A stretch of DNA of 64,000 nt from Mercurialis annua. Taxonomy: Eukaryota; Streptophyta; Magnoliopsida; Malpighiales; Euphorbiaceae. A program made the translations under genes and the position numbers. Within the stretch, counting starts at the first letter, position 1, and each line of letters starts with the position of its first letter. The DNA is taken from NCBI RefSeq assembly GCF_937616625.2, contig NC_065576.1, positions 28,579,128-28,643,127 of the forward strand. Direction: 5' to 3'. The notes beneath the pieces are model-generated. The model searched no databases. It had not been told where the DNA came from and saw only the letters and a list, made by a program, of their open reading frames with translations. Positions 25,641 to 36,969 of this stretch are shown one piece after another.

Positions 25641-28386
25641 TTCACTTAAATCACTAAAAGGCGAAACGTTTGGATTTGTTTCGTAACGTTTTCAACGTTT
25701 TGATTTATCCCGGTAACTTTTTAAGCGTTTGGCTTAAAAAGTTAGAACATTTGGAATTGTTTGAAACGTTTGGCTTAAATAGCTAAAAATGTGAAATGTT
25801 TGGATTTGTTTCGTTACGTTTTAAACGTTTAGCTTAAATAGGTAAAAAGGTGAAACGTTAAGATTTCTTTCCTAACGTTTTAAACGTTTAGATTAAATCG
25901 CTAAAAAGGTAGAACGTTAGGATTTGTTTCGTAACGTTTTAAACTTTTGGCTTAAATCGCTAAAAAGGTGAAATCTTAGGATTTGTTTGGTAACGTTTTA
26001 AATGTTTGGATTTGTTTCGTAATATCTCAATTGTTTGGCTTAAATTGCTAAAAAGGTTAAACGTTTGGATTTGTTTCATAACGTTTTAAATGTTTGGATG
26101 TGTTTCGTAACGTTTTAAACGTTTGGATTGTTACGTAACGTATAAAACGTTTGGCTGAAATCACTAAAAACGGGAAACGTTAGGATTTGTTTCGTAACGT
26201 TTTAAACGTTTGGCTTAAATTGTTAAAAAGGAGAAACATTAGTATTTGTTTCGTAGAGTTTTAAACGTTTAGATTTGCTTCGTAACGTTTTAAACGTTTA
26301 GCAGAAATAGCTAAAAAGGTGAAACGTTAGAATTTGTTTCGTAACATTTGGCTTAAATCGCTATGAAGGTGGAAGATTAGGATTTGTTTCGTAACTCTTC
26401 AAACGTTTAGATTTTTTTCGTATAGTTTTAAATATTTGTCTTAAATCGCTGAAAAGTTCAAATGTTTCGATTTGTTTCGTAACGTTTTAAACGTTTCGAT
26501 TAGTTTCGTAACGTTTTAAACATTTGGCTTAAATTGCTAAAAAGGCAAAACGTTTGAATTTGTTTTCGAAACGTTTAAACATCTGGCTTAAATCGCTAAA
26601 AAGGTCAAGCGTTAGGATTTTTTCGTAACGTTCTAAAAGTTTGGCTGAAAATGCTAAAAAGGCGAAACATTGGAATTTGTTTGGTACCGTTTAAATGTTT
26701 GGATTTATTTCGTAACGTTTTAATTATTGGCTTAAATTGCTAAAAAGGTTAAACGTTTTGATTTGTTTCATAACGTTTTAAATGTTTGGATTTATTTTGA
26801 AACGTTTTAGACGTTTGGATTTGTTTCGTAACGTATTAAATGTTTGGCTTAAATCGCTAAAAAGGTGAAACGTTAGAATTTGTTTGGTAAAGTTTTAAAT
26901 GTTTGGATTTGTTTCGTAATGTTTGAATTGTTTGGCTTAAATTGCTAAAAAGGTTAAACGTTTAGATTTGTTTCCTGACGTTTTAAATCTTTGGATTTGT
27001 TTCGTAACGTTTTTAACGTTTGGATTTGTTTTGTAACGTTTTACACGTTTGGCATAAATTGCTAAAAAGATGAAACATTAGAATTTGTTTCGTAACTTTT
27101 TAAACGTTTGGCTTAAATCGCAAAAAAGGGGAAACGTTAGGATTTTTTTGTAACATTTTAAACGTTTGGATTTGTTTCGTAACAGTTTAAATGTTTGGTA
27201 TAAATAGCTAATAAGGTGAAACTTTAGGTTTTGTTTCGTAACGTTTTAAACATTTCGATTTGTTTCGTAACGTTTTAAACGTTTGGCATAAATCACTAAA
27301 AAGGCGAAACGTTTAGATTTGTTTCATAACGTTTTAAACGTTAGGCTTAAATCGCTAAAAAGATGAAATGTTAGGATTTATTTTGTAACGTTTTAAACAT
27401 TTGGATTAGTTCCGTAACATTATAACCGTTTGGCTTAAGTAAGCTTAAAAGGTGAAACGTTTGGATTTGTTTTTGTAACGTTTTAAACATTTGGCTTAAA
27501 TCGCTAGAAATGTTAAACGTTAGGATTTGTTTCGTACGTTTTAAATGTTTGGCTTCAATCGCTAAAAAGGTGAAACGTTAGGATTAGTTTCGTAACGTTT
27601 TAAACGTTTGTATTAGTTTCGCAATGTTTTACACGTTTAGCTAATATCGTTAAAAAGGGGAAACGTTTGGATTTGTTTTCATAATGTTTTAATGTTTGGC
27701 TTAAATTTCAAAATAGGTGAAACGTTTGGATTTATTTCGTAACGTTTTAAACGTCTGACTTAAATCGCTAAAAAGGTGAAACATTAGGATTTGTTTCGTA
27801 ACTTTTTCAACGTTTGACTTAAATCGCTAAAAGGCGAAACGTTTGGATTTGTTTCGTAACGTTTTAAATGTTTGGGTTAAATCGCTAAAACGGTAGAACA
27901 TTATGATTTGTTTCGTAATGTTTTAAAGGTTTGGCTCAAATAGTTAAAAAGGTGACACTTTTGGATTTGTTTTGTAATGTTATAAACGTTTGGCTTAAAT
28001 AGCTAAAAAGGTTAAATGTTAGGATTTGTTTCGTAACGTTTTGAACGTTTGGCTTAAATAACTAAAAAGGTGAAATGTTAGGATTTGTTTTGTAACGTTT
28101 TAAACGTTTGGATTTGTTTCGTAACGTTTTAAACATTTGGCTTAAATAGCTAAAAAGGTGAAACTTTTGGATTTGTTTCGTAATGTTTTATACGTTTGGC
28201 TTAAATTTCTAAAAAGGTGAAACGTTAGGATTTGTTTCGTAACGTTTTGAACGTTTGGATATGTTTCTTAAAGTATTAAACGTTTGGCTTAAATCGCTAA
28301 AAAGGCGAAACGTTAGGATTTGTTTAGTAACGTTTTAAACGTTTGTCTTAAATAGCTCAAAAGGTGAAACATTAGGATTTGTTTTG

Positions 28387-31237
28387 TACCAAAACCCGTA
28401 GCAAGCCTCGCGTAAATCAATCAAATACATTAACCTGCAGAAACTGCTCGGGGGCAACCGAGACTCCAACCTAAGTCTAGCAATTCATATTACAGTTATA
28501 ATATAAATAACTTAAATATCCAAAATGTTCAACAGCATGCCTTAAATATAATATCAAAATAATCCAGAGTAAACATGCCAATAATATTTAATTGATCAAG
28601 TCGACAATCCCAAAGTGCAATAACAAATGTAATATATAAACTAGTTCTACTACAGTCTAAAAGTTCGAAAACGGAACTAGTTTAAATAATATAAAACCTT
28701 CGAGGAATCTAAAGAATCGGAGTAGACCAGCTTTCAAATCATAAACCTGGAATATTTGGGAAAACAAGGGGGTCAGATATACTGAGATGAGTTCGCAATA
28801 CTATTTACATTTATTAAGTTTAAAACCCTTAAATCAAAACATTTTATACTAATATAATATGATTATGGAAAACTGTATTGAAATGATCCCAGCGTAAGTA
28901 TGATATAACATACTGATAAACCCATAATGGACGGGAACAAATCCTCGTCATATATACCAGCGTAAGCAAGACATTAGTTTGCTGATCTCAAAGTACTTAC
29001 CGGTGCAACAGTCTCGATACAAGCCTATCGAGCAGCTCGTTTCAATCCAGATCCATAATCCGTAAAAAAAGTTCAAAAGCATTTATAATAATAAAATAAA
29101 TTGCGGTACTTAATAAAACAGTAAATAGCACTACAAACTCACTGCTTGCTTATCCACATGAATCTTGGCAAACAGCTAACCCTGGTTCGACTCCTGAGCG
29201 CGAGTAGTCGAAGAGTCTAAAAATAATTCATACGTTAAAATTATTCAAACCCCTAACTCTAAGAATACTAGACACCACGTAGGACCACCTCAATTAATCA
29301 GACAAATAAAATCACACAGGGAAACACAATTCTCAAATAAAATATAATGCCGTAAAAATAATACAAGTCTATTGAGTTCACACCTTCGAAACTACTTCGA
29401 AATATTATTTAAATAATATTTAAATAATAATTAAATAAATTCCACAAATAGTGGATTAGCCGAATTTCTTAAAACTATCAAGCTAAACCCACATGTCGGT
29501 GACCCAAGTCTAAACCGACCCAACTGATATTCCAGAATTATAAACCACATTTTCTAATTGTAATTAAATAAAATATTAATTAATATCAAAACGGAACTCA
29601 ATAGCTTGAAACCCAAGTAATTAAAAACTAGCGGCCAAATATCTTATTAAATAAATCAATAAATAAATAAAAGGCTAAATTATAAATTTAGCCAAATTGG
29701 CACGCTAAGCCAAATTCTCTAAAAGTTATATATTAAAAATATCAAATTCTTCTTTATAATAAATCAAGTAAATAATTTAAATTAAAGCCATTCCAATTAT
29801 AATAGGAGTATTATTATTTCTAGATTAAAAAAAAATATTACCAAAGTAATTTAAAACTATAAATAATAATATTATTAGATTGTCAAAAATATAAGTCGAA
29901 ACTAAATCCGTAGATTAAAATCAAAAATCAATTAAAACAATTAATAAACTAAGCTTAGGAACCAATATATTTAGGACTAAAAACTCGGTGACCAAAGTCA
30001 TCATTTAGCCAATAAGAATTTAAAACAACCAATTACACATTGACACAAAGTCATCTCCTACCTTATGTTCATACTCAACACCAAACGTAATTACAGTAAC
30101 AATTAACAACTCAAGCTTTCTCAAATTCATCCCCTTTTAACTACCAACTCATTTAAATCATGAACAACACAAACTACTCTAGCTAACATAATCAAGGATT
30201 CAAGACATAAAAGAAATCAAATATAACACCACACAAAACCACGGACTTAACTGAACTCATGAACGACGAATTTGAACCGAAACGTCGAGCCAAATCATAA
30301 TTTATACAAAACACTACTCAAGTACAAGAGATCAACTCATATAAAGTATCATAATTATGGCCTAAGAACTCAACAAATTCGGCAGTAATACAATCAACTT
30401 TCACAGTTTTAAACAAAACAAAACGGTGAAACGACAGCGATTAAAATGAGTTTAATTACATACCGTTTGGCGAAATTTGAATGGAAAAGTCGTAGAGGAA
30501 TGAGTCTACTATCACGGGAAAGAAACGGAACTGAATTCGATCGAGAAATGGCTGCGAACGAATCGAAATAGCAAACTGTCGGTTTTTAGATTCAAAACAA
30601 AAAATCTTATAAAAACGGTAAAATGTCGGCGATTGATACGGGTTCGTTTACGTACCGTTTGGCGAAACAAAAATTGGAATTTGTAGGTACGTGAGTCTAC
30701 TTTGACCAGGACAAATCGGAACTGAAAATAACGATGTAACGAAAGAGAATGATTCAATATACCGAAGTGTCGTTTTTAGCAAAAACAGAACTTGAATGAT
30801 AAGAACCTATCGATAATTTTCCTCCAACTTTGATTGATGATTGAGCCAAGAATATACAACGAAATTGAATACGGAAAGTGGCTAGGGTTTGTATGAAGTG
30901 TGGTAATGAATTAGGGTTAACAAATTTAGGTATTTATCATACATAATTAGGTTAGAAACGATAGCAAAGTGGGGAGGGCGAAGGGAAAAAATACCCTTGG
31001 GTATCAAACGCTGGTCTCGAACGAGACCAGCGATAAATGATGAACCACAACCCCAAACTCTGATTACAAACCTGTGGTTCAACCGTTTGGTTGAACCACA
31101 ACCCAAAGGAAATTATCCAAGCCTGAAATTGAACAAAACCTTGAATAGAACCCCAAACGAAATGTAAAAACGTAAACGATTGAAATTTTACTACAACTCA
31201 TAAATTAAAATAAATAATTTTTTTACGGGTTATTACA
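28387..31237 (-). mobile_element. LTR 1: end-truncated LTR of the A-type chromovirus family
   Basis: This is an LTR read on the minus strand. Its 5' end (TGTAATAACCCG on that strand) is at 31237. Its 3' end is missing about 65-70 bp: the sequence starts inside the conserved ACCAAAACCCGTAGC box that lies about 60 bp inside the other LTRs. The U5 region matches the element A LTR closely, for example the stretch CTATCGAGCAGCTCGTTTC near 29025 against 44247. Satellite and LTR share GTA at the left junction. A single long palindrome (31009-31032) lies about 205-230 bp from the LTR start. The short open frames in it (30512-30757, 30882-31106) are chance frames. No internal region, PBS or PPT is attached, so it is a solo or truncated LTR. 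Confidence 0.8.
31009..31032. repeat. Palindrome in LTR 1, 11-bp arms around AA
   Basis: The arms CGCTGGTCTCG and CGAGACCAGCG flank a two-base AA centre. It occupies the same LTR position as the multiplied palindrome cluster of LTR 2 and uses the same GGTCTCG word. Confidence 0.9.
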
Positions 31238-31425
31238 AATGTAATACCCCGTATATTCTTGGTGTTTCCGAAGAGCTTCCGGTTACATTTTGATGTTATT
31301 TTGAGGTCTGAAATTTGATTCGTGGTTGGAGTGGTTTAAGTGGTAGTTCAACCTGGTTCTTAGTTTTGTTCGTTGATGAACCAAACAAACCGTTGATGTT
31401 CAAACAATCAGTTTTAAACATCAAT

Positions 31426-31660
31426 GGTCTCGTTCGAGACCACAAGGGTCTCGAACGAGACCCTCTTTTGTTAGCATGGTCTCGTTCGAGACCACAAGGG
31501 TCTCGAACGAGACCCTCTTTTGTTAACTTGGTCTCGTTCGACACCACAAGGGTCTCGAACGAGACCCTTATTTGTTGGTTCACGTTCGTGCTTAGAAGAG
31601 CACGAACGTGCTCTTTCTCTGATGGTCTCGTTCGAGACCATCAGGGTCTCGAACGAGACC
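31426..31660. repeat. Cluster of ten palindromes upstream of the LTR 2 TATA box
   Basis: Units of roughly 55-60 bp each carry two 16-bp palindromes of the form GGTCTCG-TT-CGAGACC or its complement with AA at the centre. One pair (about 31588-31615) replaces the word with GCACG-NN-CGTGC, the word used in the solo LTR at 49840. One copy has decayed (CGACACC). The cluster lies in U3, about 90-330 bp upstream of the TATA box, so it may act as an upstream regulatory array or fold as hairpins (inference). Confidence 0.88.
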
Positions 31661-31750
31661 CCCTTGTTTTTGGCTGAGGCAAGATTGTGCCTCTGATCCT
31701 TCCATCTTTAAATAACACTGAAGCGTTATTTACGTATTCATACCCAGCCC

Positions 31751-31758
31751 TATATACA
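31751..31758 (+). promoter_or_regulatory. Probable TATA box of LTR 2
   Basis: TATATACA lies about 510 bp into the LTR and just downstream of the palindrome cluster, as expected for the pol II promoter of a retrotransposon LTR. The start site would fall about 30 bp further on. Function is inferred from position only. Confidence 0.5.
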
Positions 31759-34700
31759 CACGTCGTTTTTCTGTTTTGTTCATCAAACGTTTATTACGAA
31801 ACCCTAGCCGTCAATATTCTGAATCCAACTGAACAAATCATTCATCGTTTCAATCGTTTCTATTTGGTAAGTTTTTCATCTCTGTTCTTTGTTTAATATT
31901 CGATATCGTCTCGCCGCTCGTAACTCGTTGTGTTCATTGTTTAGCTTTCGTAAGGTCATTACTTCACGTCCCATTTGATTCATAATTTCTCCGGAATCAG
32001 TGAGCTTCGTCATAGTGCAAATCGGTACGTTCAATCTCTTCGTTTATCGTCGTACGGTTTACCGCTTTGTTGTTTTGAATTCTTTCGTTCCTCTATTTTG
32101 TTACTGCTATGTTTATGGGTAATTATTGAATGATTTACTTGTTGTTAAAGGACGTGAATTATTGCCTAGGGTCTATTGTGCGTTGATTGGGTTAGACGGA
32201 TCGTTGTTTTTCTTCATTGCCATGGCTGTCGTTGTTCTTATTTTGGGTTTGGATTTCTTATACTTGTTCTGCTAATGTATGGGGAGGCTGAATTATACTA
32301 TATTAAGGGTTGGTTTAGTATTTGTGCAAATCAATCTGAATTGTACCTTATGTCATGGTTTGTTCTTTTATTAAATGTGTTTCATGGCAGATTTTCATGA
32401 TTTAAATAGGGGCTGGCGGGGTTTTGTTTGTATTGAATGTAGGAGATGGCTAAATGGCCAAGTAGATCATCAATTTGTTTTGGTTAAATCAATGGTTTGA
32501 ATAAGATATTAAATGTCATGGTTTGTTCTTTTATTAAATGTGTTTCATGGCAGATCATCAATTTGTTTGTATTGAATTGTACCTTATGTCATGGTTTGAA
32601 TGTTATTGTTTTGATAATAACTTTTACATTTCGTTTCGATTTATAAATTGACAAATTGAGAAGGTAAATGTTTTATAACTTAAATTTATAATTTATAAAT
32701 TGACAAATTGAGTTCTGTTTTGATTTTCGATTATTATTTTATCAAGGTTGTTTTATAATTATAAACTATGGTTTATAATAGGATACAAATATATTTATTT
32801 ATCAAAGTTATTTTTTGGGATTATAAACTCTGGCTATAGATTGATAAAATATTTGGGTCGGGCTAGACTTGGGTCGCCCTACATATGAGGTTAGCTTGGT
32901 AGTTATCGGTAACTAGGCTAACCCACTGTTTTGGAAATTGAATTGTTTTATTAATTAATATAATAACATAATATTTTCAGAGTGAATTTTAAAACGGGAA
33001 CTCAATTGGCTTGGTTTGTTTTGACTTTATTGCTATTAGAGTATTGCGTTTACTCTGTATTGGCTTTACCTTAACTTGTTGTTTGTGGTAGTCCAATAGG
33101 GTGTCTAGTACTCTATAGAGTTAGGGTCATTTTAATGATTATTTATATTTGTATAGACTCGTAAACCGTTCTTGCTTTCGAGGCGAACCAAGTCTAGGTT
33201 GCTTGCCAGGAGTTTTCACGTGGATTAGCAAACAGTGAGTTTGTACTTACTATTTACCGCTTTATTAAGTAAATTGTTATTTTGATATTAAATATTTATT
33301 GTATGTATATTTCGAACTGTTTTTTCATTATGTCTCTTAGTTGGAACATGATACCTAATGGGCATCAATAGGACTGCGTGCGCACTGGTATTGATCTAGA
33401 TAAGGTATGTAATATGTAGGGGTAACTCGGTGGTAGCCTAGCTCTCGGAACCCAGTAGAGTAACTGGGTGTAGCTCAGCCCTCAGGATTCTGGTTATGGT
33501 TTAAGTGTGGTCGGTGGTAACTCGGTGTAGCTCTGCTCTCGGGACCAGGCCTTTGGAATAAAGTATACAAGTTAGAATATTGTGGTTTAGGATTCCAACT
33601 ATTATACGTAATTCTTATATTAAATGTTTTTAAAGGGTTTTAAAGGTTTTCCACTTAATAAATATAAATAATGGTATGAACTCATCTCACTATATCTGAC
33701 CCCGTTGATTTCCCAATTTTTTCCATGGTTATGATATGAGCGAGTCAGCTGCTCTCTGATTCTTTATTTCCTCGGAGGTTTTACTTTATTTAATAAAGTT
33801 ATTAAACTGATTTTATTCTTAGACCACAGTAGTAATTAGAAGTCTTATATGTCTAATACTTGTTATAAACTTATTCAATGGATTATTGATGTTTTGGCAT
33901 TCTTTTATTAACTTGAATTAATACGTATTTCTGCCATATTTAAGACTCAAAGTTGGCTAAGCACTTTATAAGAAATGTTGTAGATTTTGAACTGCTAGAA
34001 CTAGGTTGAAGTCTCAGTTGCCCCCGAGCATTGGTTTTGCAGGTTTATGTATTTGTTGGTTATCCGCAAGGCTAGCTACGGGTTTTGGTACAACTATACC
34101 CGTACCCTAACACCGATCACGATTCATGAAAATGGGTCGTGGCATTATGGCAATTGGTACAGAAATCGAACGGATAAAAACACATCTTCATAAACTATTT
34201 ACTTATAAAACCATATTAGGGTTTACATTTAAAATATACTGCTTGAATTCAAAACTTAATCATTTACTGCCACCTACTGGCTATTGCAGCTCTATAAGAA
34301 CTTGTACTTTGTGCAAGCCAAACGAATTCTGACACAAAGGAGATGATTTGTTTGATCCGAATCTGATCACCTGAAAGACAACCACAGTGAGGGGTCAATA
34401 TTTTGGGAAATAGTGAGTGAGTTTACATCTTACTAATGGTATTATAAAAATACAACATCGCATTTAAAAACAAAGCATATATACATAAACATATTGTATA
34501 TTTCAAGAATTTGATCTGACCGAGACTCTAATCTTCTAAACAATCCTGAACTAGAGCGTCATAACAATAATGATATTTTTATTCTGATGGTAGGTTATGG
34601 GATAGTTCAACCATGCCAACCAACCATCTGTCGGGCACCGTGATAGTTCAACCAACATACCTCATACCATCTTAAATCCAACAATACATCGGAGTCCCGG

Positions 34701-35454
34701 GATAGTTCAACCATAGCGACTCGCTCGATACACGCCGCGGGATAGTTCAACCCTGCTGACCTCGTATCGCATTCACAAATAAGTTAGTCTAGTTCTACTT
34801 GTTAAGACTTACTCGACACTGGTGATCACGCAGCCTATTGACACCCAATAGGTAGTTGTTCCCTCGGATCGCACACTGGATTCTTATACTTAAAATAATC
34901 AAACAACGATATACAATACAATTTGAATCATATAAAATGTGATGTATGCGATAATACTATTTATAATATATCAAATAGCTTTTACAAATAATACACGAAA
35001 GTAAAATGTAACTCACAGTGACCGCTATCCAAAAATGAAATATCATAATCTCACGAACGTAAGTTCCATGCATCGTTCGATCCCTTAGCTATTCCAGCTC
35101 GTCTGTCTAGTAGCTCGTTGGTACATCAGTTTCCTATTCAAATCATACGTACCTCAATTCTTAAACGTAAGCTTAGTATCAAAACCATAAGTTATAAACT
35201 TAGGTTAACACGATCTTATTCCAAATACGAATCTTACCTTTGATAAACTCTTAATCGTATTCTTATACTTAGTCGAGAGACTTTTTATACTCTTGTTATC
35301 GATTTCCAACTATAGGTTTAATATCAAAATCCTAGTCGTACTCGTTTTGTTCTATATCCAAAAATCATGTTTTCGGAGTCCGTACATCAATATCGAGTTG
35401 AAATGCATCGTACGGTTCTCGGGATTGAATTCCCGAGGCAAAACAGGCTTGGAA

Positions 35455-35575
35455 CGTTGTGCCAAGCCTTCCTCACGTCGTGCCAAGCCTTCCTCACGTC
35501 GTGAGGGGTCGCCTCATGTCATGAGGCATGCCCCTCACGTTATGAGGCATGTCCCTCACGTCGTGAGGACGCGAT
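35455..35575. repeat. Palindrome cluster of LTR D
   Basis: At least four palindromes of the form CCTCACG-T-CGTGAGG or decayed versions (CATGTCATG, CACGTTATG) occur within 120 bp. Two further relatives, TCTCGCGTCGCGAGA and TCTCACGTCGTGACA, lie at about 35890-35925. In this LTR the cluster is downstream of the TATA box, in the presumed transcribed part. Confidence 0.85.
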
Positions 35576-36297
35576 TTCCGGCCCCAAACATGACTCTGAA
35601 GTGTTTCCAACTCCATACCGACCTACTTTCCCATACCCATCAACACCACAACTCATAGAACATCAAAAACACATAATCCAAGCTCAAAACGAATTGAATA
35701 CGTGAATTCAATGAAACCGCTCGATTTAAAACCTAGGCAGCAACTAAAACCTTATTTACAGCAACCAAGAACTGATTTATACCATTAATTGATGCTCTAG
35801 TATGATAGATAATCCTATCCTCTTTCCAACTCAACGAGTAACGCTCAATTCCAAGTCCGAACGAAGAAATTATACCGATTGCAAGTTCTCTCGCGTCGCG
35901 AGACTATGTCTCACGTCGTGACAAACTTCCAAACAGCTCTAAATCTTGTCTCGACTTGCTTCCGACACCCAAAACTCACTCTGACATGCTTCTACATCAA
36001 TACATCATAAACTCCAACTCAATAATTATCAAAAACGTCAAAAACGACGTGGTTACGATTGATTCGATTCAAACGCAATATAACAGCCCTATTATCCTCA
36101 TTTTTAGAAACCAAAACAGAAAACTTACCTTGATTTGAAGCTTGATAGATAGAGGATTGAATTCTTGATTCAACGGCGCGAGAATCGTTCGATTCCGTCG
36201 AGAAACAAAGAAATCGTGACGATCGCAAATTTGATCGCTCAAAACCCTCACTGATACGTTTTTACCTTCTGTTCTTTAATTCTCATCTTCTTCTTAA

Positions 36298-36308
36298 TCT
36301 TATATATG
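36298..36308 (-). promoter_or_regulatory. Probable TATA box of LTR D
   Basis: CATATATAAGA on the minus strand lies about 665 bp from the LTR start, comparable with TATATAAAG at about 615 bp in the related solo LTR. Confidence 0.5.
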
Positions 36309-36969
36309 TTGGTTAAATGACCTCTTTGGTCTCTTGATTTCTTAACGATTATAATTTATCCTTTATATTTATCTTTTAAAAAACGATTAATTAAACGCTT
36401 TCAATTCCGATGCTTACGTATTATTTATACCTAAATAAATAATACGACTTTCCAATTTACTATTTCTCATCGATAATCTTTTATCAACTAATCTCAATTA
36501 TATTATTAATTTTTTTCAATAATTAATAATACGGGACCATTAGACTTTATTTTTTGGCTTTTTCTTAAAACTTCTTTTCGTCTCGATTCTTATTCCATAA
36601 TTAATTTCTAATATCAAACTTTACATATTAGACTTTTCAAATCGACATACTCGGGTCTTGTCTTAATGTATTACATTGATAATCTTTATCCTGAAAAATT
36701 CTTTTAATTTATTCTCGGCTAAAATACTTATATTTCAATCCGAGACATAAATTTCACTTTTCCTATTTTCTCGTTCTTTTCTCTTAATATCATCATCTAT
36801 TACTTTATCCAATGCCGATATCCAAATTTCTTATTCAAATTCTTAAACATGGACGTCCTACTCGATATTGTCCTTTTCTTTAATATCCAAAATCTTTTAT
36901 TATTACAACTCCGGTCCCTCTCTGCAGCACACGTTGCACTAATCGGCACCTGAACTTCAAGTTATTACA

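Larger units (their letters stand above)
1..28388. repeat. Satellite array 1 (29/30-bp two-monomer satellite)
   Basis: An uninterrupted tandem array fills the first 28.4 kb and continues past the left edge. Two monomers alternate irregularly. The A monomer is 29 bp, begins GGATTTGTTTCGTAAC, and has a clean copy at 8069-8097. The B monomer is 30 bp, begins GGCTTAAATCGCTAAAAAGG, and has a clean copy at 37789-37818. Both end in a CGTTT/CGTTA-type tail, so they appear to share an ancestor. Orders AB (59 bp) and AAB (88 bp) are both common. Dividing length by monomer size gives roughly 950 monomers. The A monomer contains the inverted repeat AACGTTT-T-AAACGTT. No open frame of 60 codons occurs anywhere in the array, because stops fall in every frame of each monomer. 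Most differences between copies sit at CpG sites. I do not recognise the satellite family; a centromeric or pericentromeric location is possible but unproven. Confidence 0.97.
31240..34144 (+). mobile_element. LTR 2: plus-strand LTR of the C-type family, head to head with LTR 1
   Basis: A 2.9-kb LTR starts with TGTAATACCCCG at 31240 and ends with GGGTCGTGGCA at 34144; the usual terminus is GTGACA. Near its 3' end it holds the family's reverse-complement boxes: GCTACGGGTTTTGGTAC at about 34075 and the CCCCGAGCATTGG box at about 34022. It also has a degenerate repeat of the CTCGGTGTAGCTC type at about 33430-33545, which links it to element C. A TATA-like box is at 31751. Only two bases separate it from LTR 1, and no 5-bp target duplication is visible at its ends. 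The open frames inside it, including 31315-31677, are not genes. Confidence 0.82.
34145..36969 (-). mobile_element. LTR D: minus-strand LTR of the B-type (solo-LTR-like) family
   Basis: This LTR is read on the minus strand, with its start (TGTAATAACTTG) at 36969, directly against the satellite. From about 34286 on it matches the reverse complement of the solo LTR at 49840-52256: a GCAGCTCTA box, GTGCAAG, GAGGGGTCA, and the ACCTACTATTGGG-type block around 34845. The outer 3' end (about 34145-34285) is too decayed to place the boundary exactly. A series of GGGATAGTTCAACC repeats lies at about 34600-34750 in the U5 region. A TATA box on the minus strand lies near 36300. The open frames 34126-34332, 35293-35658 and 35956-36251 are chance frames. 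Confidence 0.75.

Noticed and set aside
1..28388. Regular short repeats resembling a CRISPR array
   Set aside because: There are no unique spacers: the repeats abut directly and alternate as two monomers, in a plant-type context. This is satellite DNA.
31315..31677. 120-codon open frame, plus strand, with an overlapping minus-strand frame
   Set aside because: It coincides with the palindrome cluster of LTR 2; the open frames on both strands follow from the palindromic repeats. No protein motif was found.
34145..34175. Possible primer-binding site after LTR 2 (TTGGTACAGAAATC)
   Set aside because: It resembles the PBS only partly, lies at an unusual distance from the LTR end, and is followed by sequence related to another LTR rather than a leader.
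35293..35658. 121-codon open frame, plus strand, with repeated HVMRH-type peptides
   Set aside because: The peptide repeats are the translated CCTCACG/CGTGAGG palindromes of LTR D, and the LTR is oriented on the opposite strand.
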